Shown here: positions 48,656 to 59,100 of the stretch, one piece after another
Position numbering within the stretch: the stretch's first letter is position 1
Layout: the number at the start of each line of letters is the position of its first letter
Source of the DNA: Omphiscola glabra
Taxonomy: Eukaryota; Mollusca; Gastropoda; Lymnaeidae
Assembly (NCBI GenBank): GCA_964017045.1
Contig: OZ024806.1
Location: forward strand, 21,249,088-21,313,087
DNA length: 64,000 nucleotides
Direction of reading: 5' to 3'
Made by a program: the position numbers and the translations under genes
Notes under the pieces: generated by a model
The model's input: the letters and a program-made list of their open reading frames with translations, nothing else
Told to the model about the DNA's origin: nothing
Databases searched by the model: none

Positions 48656-50854
48656 TGAAATACGGTAGTATTTATCTTTGTATACGAAGATAACTGGACG
48701 TCAAGTCACCATTTCCAAGCCTGGAGGTGGATATAAATTTCATGTTGGGACTTGCAGACGCCGTGGAATGTCACTTTGGTGAGCCACAACAATCGCGTCC
48801 ACATTCACACGAGGTGAGAGCTCCGTTAGGAGTTATGGCTGAGGTTGTTATACACTGAAACCAAAAAATAGCGATGTCTCAGACGAATACGGTTTCTTAA
48901 TATTTCTAGCTAAACCAGCTGAGTAGCAAAATCCCATGCAAATAACGTCATTTTTGGTTCTGTCCAAAGGATCTGTGCTATTTACTGTTATATTGCAGTA
49001 TTTTTTTGTAAAATATTGTGTTCAATTCTTTTTTAAAAATACTTTTGACTGCAATATACAAACTAAAAATAGCTCTAAGACTTTACCAGATTTTTACTGC
49101 CTAAGTAACTATACTTACTTTTGAAACAGCGGCCTCCCGCACATACAAATTTTGTAACCAAAAACAGTTTTTCGGATACTTTGAGTTTGAGTGAACACAT
49201 TTTTAAAAAGTAAACTAAGGAAGACGTGTCAGGGGGACTGTACCAAAATGGCACTAGCCTAGGAATAAGGGGCAGCACTTTTCAAAAAAAATATAGATAT
49301 ATTTTAGGGGCGATATTTTTGGTCTCAAGTATGAAAAGAAAATGAATTTAGGGATTAAAAGACACGGACCAAAATTTTGTTTTACCATCTCTGTTTTAAG
49401 TTATGTCGAAGAGCTTAACAAATGGCGGCATGTGTTCATCATTGTGTAATTTGTCAGAAAAATTTGTTAGAGTAGTTGGCAATTCCATATATTACATTAA
49501 CTATGCTGAATTTTAAGCAATGTATGCGGCTTCAACTTCCTTCAGATAAATTACCAATTAATAAATAAAGTATGCCCCTAATTAATATCTTCTAAACATA
49601 AATATGCCATTCATATACATTTTTTTTTACAAAATTAACGGTTAGAAATTGAGATAAAGAACTATATAATTTTTTTTTTAAAGGTAACAGTTAGCATATT
49701 TTTTTTGGTTCAAGGATCCCCTAAATTTCACAAGCATCTCTTCTATTGCCTTCCGATTAAGTACAGAATAAATCAAATCTAAATATAGTTTTGAGCTAAA
49801 TTATATCTATATGATTTGACGTTATCAAACATTTTCCTTGGAGGGGCTAACAGTGCCCCACTTTTCCCAAGCCTCTCCCATTAATTTAACTCGGTAGCCT
49901 TCAGCGCGCCCCACATTTCTGCGCCCATCCCCAAGATCAAAGTCGCCGTTTTATTTAAGATTTTAAAGAATAATAATAAAGAAAGAAAAGATGTAGTATT
50001 ATTGCATGTTGTTTGAAATAACTTTTATCTTCAGAAATTAATGTATCGGAATTTTCAGGGTTATTTTTTGTCTTCTTTGGACATTCGACCCTGGTGTTTA
50101 AAATAAACTAATTTTCTAGAAACCGCCAGTGCTAATCACCATATCCCCATTCATAATCAAATGGTCGGAAAAAACATAAACATATTTTGTCAGAGTGTTT
50201 TCTTTTTTTTAATGTGTCTTCTCCATTGTGGGTGACAAAGTGATGGGTCGCCCGGGGTGGCACTGATACTAAGTACGCCCCTGTCAAAAAATGTCGAAAT
50301 TTTAAATGAAGTAAAACCTCAAAACAAATATACACAAAAGCCAAGCCAAATTTATCAAATATCAGTCAACATTTGTATTGCTATCTTAATTTATTTCTAT
50401 TGAAAACGTTTCAGGTATACTACTACGACCTAAATGCAACTGCTATGTAATGAGCACCGATGTATGTGAGTGAATTAAAATGTAAGTTTTAACTTATTTT
50501 AATGTGAGAAATTATAGATTCATAAACATTTAAAAAAAAAAAGATAATCATTAAGATACTTGAGGGGAGAGCATCTACACGAAGAAGTTTGCATGAAATC
50601 GATGGCCGCCCAAAATGTATGACAACAATTTTAGGCAATGTTTTACATCCATCCTTCATTCCAGAAAGACTGCCCCCCAGAAAAGTAACTAAATTTTCAA
50701 TACATAACTAAAAATAAATAAATACTGATCTTTTTGAATGCCTAAAATATGGAGTTTGCCGTGAACATTAGATGTATTATATTTTTAAAAACCTCTTTGA
50801 CAAATTGTTTAACAATTCTGGTACTGACCTACTTTTTGTTAGATATAGCTTCAT
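48656..50854. other. 2.2 kb non-coding, no gene seen
   Basis: A block near 50225-50285 (gggtgacaaag, cccggggtggc) could be decayed transposon sequence. The 62-codon frame at 48936 begins with hydrophobic residues but has no good donor after it, so I do not use it as the first exon of gene C. Confidence 0.5.
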
Positions 50855-50938
50855 GGACCGGCTATTATTTTGCTAACTATTCCCTGTGGACCAGACATTA
50901 TTTTGCTAACTATTCCCTGTGGACCTGACATTATTTTG
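50855..50938. repeat. 33-bp tandem repeat, 2.6 copies
   Basis: The unit is ggaccagacattattttgct plus aactattccctgt. Confidence 0.85.
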
Positions 50939-50959
50939 AAATGCGCCAAAATTTGAAAG

Positions 50960-51560
50960 TTTACAGATCAGCACAAAACAATTCAGCGATTGGTTGATTT
51001 TCATAAATTAAAAGGCAAAATAAAATGCTACTATTCCCCTAACGACTAACATTCTTCCCGAGACTATGGTGAAAGGTTATATCCTCGTTTTTGTGTTTAT
51101 ATTAGATACCGGTACCACTCTATGTGGGCGTAAGTCGTCATTAATAGCGCTAGGTAGCGCCATACAAACAAGATAATTCAGATCCGCACAAAAAATTCAG
51201 TAATTGGTAGATTTTCATAATTTAAAAATAAAAATAAAATTCGACTATTCTCCGAATGAATAAACATTCTGCACGAGACTATTGTGAATGGTAATGTCCT
51301 CGTTTTGGTATTTATATTGATACCCCTCTATGTGGTGAAAGTCGTCATTAATTCCTCTTGGTGGCGCCACGGAAACAACAAAAACAGATTAGCACAAACA
51401 AATTCAGTAATTGGTTGATTTTGATAATTTCCAAATAAAATTCGACTATTTCCCTAACGAATAAACATTCTGCCCGAGACTAAGCTGAAAGGTTATAGCC
51501 TCGTTTTTTTTGTGTATATTAGATTCTGATACCCCTCTATGTGGCAAATAGACGCGCTTG
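50960..51560. repeat. About 210-bp tandem repeat, nearly 3 copies
   Basis: Copies are anchored by attcag[ct][ga]attggt at 50981, 51195 and 51402 and each carries gagacta, then cctcgttt, then ctctatgtgg in order. Divergence is moderate. The third copy runs into three short agacgcgct motifs (51550-51650). Confidence 0.85.
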
Positions 51561-52700
51561 GTTCCACAGGGGAAAAAAACGGCTGGGGAAAAAAGACGCG
51601 CTTGATCCACAAGGAAAAAGTAGGTCACTGCAAAAGACGCGCTAGGTACTGGAAGGGGCCTTCCGAATCTGTGATAAGAGTGAAAAAGAAATTATAGCAG
51701 ACTCATTGAAATCAAATAAATAATAAGGTCTAAATATATAATTATTAGTAACCGATTGTTTCGTTGTTTTTTTCTTTAATCTTTAAATTGATAAGCCAAA
51801 TGTTCCCCTTTTTACAATAGTTCAAAAATGTATTATTGTCACATTATTATGGAACCGGATGACATCATCCTTGTCTAATTTAACCATTCAGCGTTTAAAA
51901 TATCAGCATATTCTTTTTGTACAATCATGACCCTGACCACTTTCTGATTCTGTCACTTGCAGCCACTTCACAGGGTTATCTTTCTTTTTTTTTTTTTTTT
52001 GTTTGCGAAGCAAGTTTTAATTTCTGTTGTACAATTGAATAACACACATCGGTGCTGTTCTAAAAATTCGACGTAATAATTTTTCTACCCATTAAAATTA
52101 CCAAAACTTTGCCACCCCTTACTTAAGCCTATTGCAGATTTTACTTTTATTTTTTTTTAAATATATCAAATAAACATAGAACTGGTGACGTAAATTTAAT
52201 TTGAGCCCCACTTGGCAACTATTGTGGATCTTTTCCCACCCCCTAACCCTTTCTAAATTTTGTTAACGTAATTAATTAACCGAACTATAAATAGATATTG
52301 ATTTTTAATAATTTTAGTCAATAATTGTGTTGTCTATTATCTGAGAAATTCGGTAGGGTTCTCACAGGTCCTTATTTTTTTCCCAAATTATGCTTTTACA
52401 TTTATTTAGCAAACACGTACAAGCAAAAATCGATTAAAAGCCTATCCACATAACTGAATTTTTATTATCATGTATTCCCCCAATTTTTTGACACAGCCTC
52501 AACGACCTTCACCTTTTGCACTGTTTATGATAGGTGATTTCCTGTCCCCCCGAACCACCTCAAAAACCTATCACCTTCACAGCGATGATCTTTGATTGGG
52601 ATGTGTGGACAAGACATATGGTAAAAAAAAACAACACCACATTTTTCCATGAATTTCTTTAGGTAAGTACGCAATTTTAATTGTTTCCTTTACATTTCAG
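51561..52700. other. Region upstream of gene C, 5' end unresolved
   Basis: The signal-peptide exon and promoter of gene C should lie here or further upstream. I found no ATG followed by a hydrophobic run and a phase-0 donor that I can support. Confidence 0.45.
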
Positions 52701-52716
52701 AACCTACAAGGATCAT
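52701..52716 (+). other. Candidate 16-nt microexon of gene C
   Basis: Sixteen bases lie between a strong acceptor (ttgtttcctttacatttcag) and a strong donor (gtaagtac). Read as N-L-Q-G-S plus one base, they fit the phase needed by the next exon at 53143 and introduce no stop. Splice-site quality and phase support it, but such a small exon cannot be confirmed from sequence alone. Confidence 0.35.
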
Positions 52717-53142
52717 GTAAGTACGGTGTCTGTTTGTCTACTGTTTTGTCCAACCAAAAAAAGTCAGAACGTAATCCCAAATGTTGTTTTGTTCAATGTT
52801 CAAAGTTAGGGAAAATAGCAGCGATCACGCGTCATGCTCATCATCACTGTCACACTCACCAACTACCTTCCACAGCAACTTGACCACCAAAACTTTGTCT
52901 AACCGGATTCACACAACCCTTTGACGTGAACAGCCACAGCTACCCTTATAGAAATCGTTTACGGTCAAAAAATAATATAAATTTTTTTTGTGATGGAACA
53001 ATTCCACATTCAGTTTCAGCGGATGTTGATGTCACGTGCATGGCATCTGTCCTATTCTTACATCAGGTTTCTGGGACAGATTAACGCGTAAAACTTGAAA
53101 TCTTACGCACACAAAAAATAATATCCCACGTAACTATTTCAG

Positions 53143-56100
53143 CAATAATTAGTGCAACAACCACCAGCCAGCCAGCCATTAGCCAGCCAACTGTTAGCCA
53201 GCCAACCGTTGACGGAAATGTTAACGGAAATGTACACCAAGACTACATCTGCCACTTTGGCTACATGGATGTCCACATACCGGTTTCTCTCGTCCCCGAT
53301 TCCAAGGTAGCTTTGGTGGTATCGTGATAGAGGTGTTTAAATAATTCAAACGATACTCAATCGTGCTTACATCGATTTCCCAAAGTAACAGTAACACACC
53401 AACATTTAAAAAATCACACGCCTACATTTACACAATCAAGTACCTACATTTACACAATCACGTACCTTCATTTACACAATCACGTAACTTTATTTAAATG
53501 ACCACGTACCTACATTTACATAATCAAGTACCCACATTTACACAATAACGTACCTACACAGACAAAGCATGCACCTATAAGCAGCAATAGCTAAATGACA
53601 TCCTCGCATCAAGAACGTATTTCTCCAAATGAAGGCCAAGTGAAAAATCTTTATCTTCTAAAAAATACTTTCATATTCTTGTACATGTTCCTCTGAATTC
53701 CCCCCCCCCCCCCCGTTTAATCACCTCACGCCATAATGTACAATGACACATATCAAGGAGGTAAAGTGTGCATATCCTTGGTTACAGTTGCGGTTAGAAG
53801 ATGAGACATGTCAGCTCGTCAACAACGGGACACACCACGTGATCAATGTTCCTTACGACGATTGCGGCACTGATGTCCATAATTTCAGAAATTATACGCT
53901 TATGACCAACAAAATAACAGTGCACACGGTGAGTTCTTGGTTACCACAGTTTTACGATTGTACAAACGGAAAGATCTAGGGTACAACAATGTTATGATTG
54001 TACTCGTTGTAAGAACTTGCTTACAACAATTTTTTGATTGTACACACGGTAATAGCTTGGCAAAAATATCTTGACACCAAATAGGGCAACAAAGCTGACG
54101 CCATATATACCATCATATCTGACACTATTTATACCATCATAGCTGACACTATTTATACCATCATAGCTGACAGAATACTGCTAAGAATAATGTCTGACAA
54201 TTTAAAACTGTTTTGGTCATACGTTACGACAAACTACCTGACACCACATGCACCAACATAGCGACACCATACATACCAACATAGATGACACCATACATAC
54301 CAGCATAGATGACACCATACATACCAACATAGATGACACCATACATACCAACGTAGCTGACACCATTTATACCAACATAGCTGACACCATTTATACCGAC
54401 GTAGCTCACAGAATGCCGCCAAGAATAATGTCTGACTTTATTTAAAGCTGTTTCCGACTTAGGGTATAAACATGCGTCTTTTCTCTAGGACCTTGACGTC
54501 GGCGGTGGTATCGTATTCGGCGAAGACTACACCATAGATTTGTCGTGCACCATTCCCAAGCACCAATCAGTGGACGGCACGTTTCAGGTAAAACACAATA
54601 GACAACCGGTCAAATGCTGTATGGTCAACACTCAGATCTCTCTCAAACATAACAATATCACTCAACACGGCCAAACATGCCTACATCACTCAACACGGCC
54701 AAATATAACTACATCTCCAAACATAACTACATCACTCAACACAGCAAAACACATAATCAAATCTCTCTAAAAAAATGGTGGTTAAATTTAAGGTCTATTA
54801 AGGGCCCAACAGGAATATGCCGGGTCACTGTTCACACTATTGCCACGCCAAATCCCTACAGTTATAATATATAGCTTCAAATGGATTTAGCAGGTCATAA
54901 TATCCCAGGGAATGAACAGGTCATAATATTTCGCCTGCACACAGGACACACAAATCTTACTTTTACGGCACAAAACGAGTCGAAACAAAGTGTGCCTATT
55001 TTGTGGACATTCAAATTCAGTAACGCATTACCTCTTCCGCTGCCCATCACCTCTTCCACTGCCCATCACCTCTTCAGCTGCCCATCACCTCTTCCACTGC
55101 CCATCACCTATTCCGCTGCCCATCACCTCTTCCGCTGCCCACCACCTCTTCCACTGCCCATCACCTCTTCCAGTGCCCATCACCTCTTCCACTGCCAATC
55201 ACCTCTTCCGCTGCCCATCACCTCTTTCGCTGCCCATCACCTCTTTCAGTGCTCATCACCTTTTCCGCTGCCCATCACCTCTTCCACTGCCTATCACTTC
55301 TTCCGCTGCCCATCACCTCTACCCCTGCCCATCACCTCTTACACTGCCCATCACCTCTTCCACTGCCCAACACCTCTTCCACTGCCCAGCTCTTCAGGAC
55401 GTGGTGCCTTAATTATACCTACTAAAAATTACACACTAAATAACAAACGAGAAACAGCTACTTAGCGTGTGTCGATTCTTCACCATTATCTGGAGCCGAA
55501 GGGCACAGGCCCTAATGGCTCTGGGTCTGAATGATGGAGAAAAAGTCCTAGAGAAATGTCGATAAATCTTCATCATGCGTAAAAGAATGCAGTGCCCGGT
55601 ATCAAAGTGCATTGTCGTTTGAAAAGTATATCATTCACCTACGCTGATTAGTGAATTATGTTAGAAAAGGAACACGACAATCTGCGCTTTCCAGATGTTC
55701 TCTTGTAAGTGGAAACTCATCGGAGTGGAAAATATTGGAGAAACGACACAATAATGGATGTTAACGTTCACATTTGATGACACATGATGGATGTTGAAAG
55801 TGTTCACATTTGAGGACACGTTGATAGATGTTGAAAGTGTTCACATTTGAGAACACACATTAATGTAATTTGAAAGTGTTCACATTTGAGAACACACATT
55901 AATGTAATTTCAAAGAGTTCACATTTGAGGACACATTATTTCTCCATAAAATTGCCAGAAAGCAATGTTTCTACTTTAAATATTGCTATTCATAAAATTA
56001 TTTTCTACACCCCAAGTTAACCACGCGAAGTTTCAATATAATTCGAAAAAGCCATTAATATTTTCAGTGCATCCTGTAAATGTATGTGCACCGAACATAC

Positions 56101-59100
56101 GTGATTTAAGAGTTAAAGGGACCGACACATAATAATGTGTCGTGGATTTCAAGATGTGGTGAGAATGTTGACCTGTATATTGCTTTATTTTAGGCCGTGA
56201 CAGCGCAAGCTGTGTTAGAGACTAGCGAGAACACGTCAATGGGATATCTACTCAAGGAATACGAAACGGCGGATTACACTAAAGAGATAACACAGTACCC
56301 TGTGCAGGTAGGTTGGAATCACTCTCATAGTACGGTGAACCATTGTCTTGTTACCCTGTGCAGGTAGGTTGGAATCACTCTCATAGTACGGTGAACCATT
56401 GTCTTGTTACCCTGTGCAAGTAGGTTGGAATCACTCTCAGAGTACGGTGAACCATTGCTTTGTTACCCTATGCAGGTAGGTTGGAATCACTCTCAGAGTA
56501 CGGTGAACCATTGCCTTGTTACCCTGTGCAGGTAGCTTGAAATCAATCTCAGAGTACGGTGAACTATTGCCTTGTTACCCTGTGCAGGTAGGTTGGAATC
56601 TCTCTTAGAATACGGTGAACTATTGCCTTGTTACTCTGTGCAGGTAGGTTGGAATCACTCTCAGAGTACGGTGAACTATTGCCTTGTTACCCTGTGCAGG
56701 TAGGTTGGAATCACTCAAAGAGTACGGAGAACTATTCTGGCTTTTAGGCGTCTAACAGAAGTCAAACTGTCACTCAATCTGTCTGTCAGCCGGGAATCCG
56801 TCATTCATTATTGCTTGACGTCTAGCAGTCATCTTATGATATACGACAAATCCTCTGCGAACACTGCTCACAGCTGCATGATGACCTACTTGTCCAATAT
56901 TTCCCAAAATAAAATTTAAATTTGCCTTGGGTAAAAAAAAAATTTTCAAAATTAAAATTTGTGAACCCAATTCTTGTTTACTCCAATCAATTATGACATT
57001 GATTTATCATTCTCATATTCATAAATTTTGTCATAGGCAAAGTTGAATCGTACTCTGCAAAAATCTTAGGAAATTATGGTAAAATTTCCATTATTGCTTT
57101 TGCTTAAATTATTTTTTTTTTTGTAAAATAAAAATTCGTGAACCTTAGGCTTATTCAATTCATACGTTTGCTGAAAAATTCATCCTTGTCGGGCTGACCA
57201 ACTTTGTTATTATATATAAACATTTTAAATATTCCTCAAAATTACTCACGTGTATGGTTACAAATGTAAAAGATGAGAATAATGAAACCTTTATTAATAT
57301 TTAAAATATAATTATTTATTTCTACATTTTTTGTATATGTAGGCATAAAATAGCCTTTAATTAAAATCATAAGCCTACACACAGGCGTTCGAGTAACCCT
57401 GTTTCGTATAATGATCATGTAGTAGGACTACAATACTGTATTTTATCATACTAGACGTAGCTCAACATTCATGAAACTTTTTCTTTGATCTGGGTCAAAT
57501 CTAAAATTATTTAACCTATAAATGATTATTTCGAGTAAACGAAAAATTTAAATATTTGCAAATAAGGACGTATGTTTCAACGAACATGTATCGGTTGGCG
57601 GAACAAAGCGTTCCTTCAAGACGTACGTCTGGATCTTTTAATGGGCGATACCATTAAACAATAGAGGGCTAAGTTTTCGATTGATACCAAAATGTCTGTG
57701 TAGCGTTGTAATTATATCATGAAAACAAATGGCATCCAATGTTCTGTTTTGCATGAATTCCCCCACCCCCCCGGCTGGTCACAATTTCCTCCCACCACAA
57801 TACTTTAAAATACATTTTAACAAATGTAATTAATGTTTACTGCAAATGGTGAAAACCAAAGAATTCGTCAGAACTATGAAAATTCACGATAATCTGATAT
57901 TTGAAATAAAAAAAAAAAAATAAATAGTGGTAATTGTCCCCACCATTTTTAGCATTATGCAGAACGTATGAGTGACTACCTCAGTATTGCAGTACTTCTG
58001 AGTTTTCTTAGTACACTCGTTTCACTAGCTTGATTTATTTTTCTTAGTACACTGGTTTCACTAGCTTGGTTTAGTTTTCTTAGTACACTGGTTTCACTAG
58101 CTTGGTTTAGTTTTCTTAGTACACTCGTTTCACTAGCTTGGTTTAGTTTTCTTAGTACACTCGTTTCACTAGCTTGGTATAGTTTTCTTAGTACACTCGT
58201 TTCACTAGCTTGGTTTAGTTTTCTTTGTACACTCGTTTCACTAACTTGGTTTAGTTTTCGTAGTACACTCGTTTCACTAGCTTGGTTTAGTTTTCTTAGT
58301 ACACTCGTTTCACTAGCTTGGTTTAGTTTTCTTAGTACACTCGTTTCACTAGCTTGGTATAGTTTTCTTAGTACACTCGTTTCACTAGCTTGGTTTAGTT
58401 TTCTTAGTACACTCGTTTCACTAGCTTGGTATAGTTTTCTTAGTACACTCGTTTCACTAGCTTGGTTTAGTTTTCTTAGTACACTCGTTTCACTAGCTTG
58501 GTTTAGTTTTCTTAGTACACTCGTTTCACTAGCTTGGTTTAGTTTTCTTAGTACACTCGTTTTACTAGCTTGGTATAGTTTTCTTAGTACACTCGTTTCA
58601 CTAGCTTGGTTTAGTTTTCTTTGTACACTCGTTTCACTAGCTTGGGATAGTTTTCCTAGTACATTCGTTTCACTAGCTTGGTTTGGTTTTCTTAGTATAC
58701 TCGTTTCACTAGCTTGGTTTGGGTTTCTTAGTACACTCGTTTCACTAGCTTGGTTTAGTTTTCTTTGTACACTTGTTTCACTAGCTTGGTATAATTTTCC
58801 TAGTACACTCGTTTCACTAGCTTGGTTTAGTTTTCTTAGTATACTCGTTTCACTAGCTTGGTATAGTTTTTTTAGTACACTCGTTTCACTAGCTTGGTTT
58901 AGTTTTCTTTGTACACTCGTTTCACTAGCTTGGTGTAGTTTTCTTAGTACACTCGTTTCACTAGCTTGGTATAGTTTTCTTAGTACACTCGTTTCACTAG
59001 CTTGGTATAGTTTTCTTAGTACACTCGTTTCACTAGCTTGGTTTAGTTTTCTTAGTATACTCGTTTCACTAGCTTGGTTTAGTTTTCTTAGTACACTCGT

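Noticed and set aside
48936..49124. Hydrophobic N terminus considered as signal-peptide exon of gene C
   Set aside because: No convincing donor in the right phase, and it lies 3.8 kb before the next candidate exon.
52651..52675. ATG followed by ttctttag and gtaagtac considered as first exon of gene C
   Set aside because: The resulting phase leads to an immediate stop in the next exon by either route.
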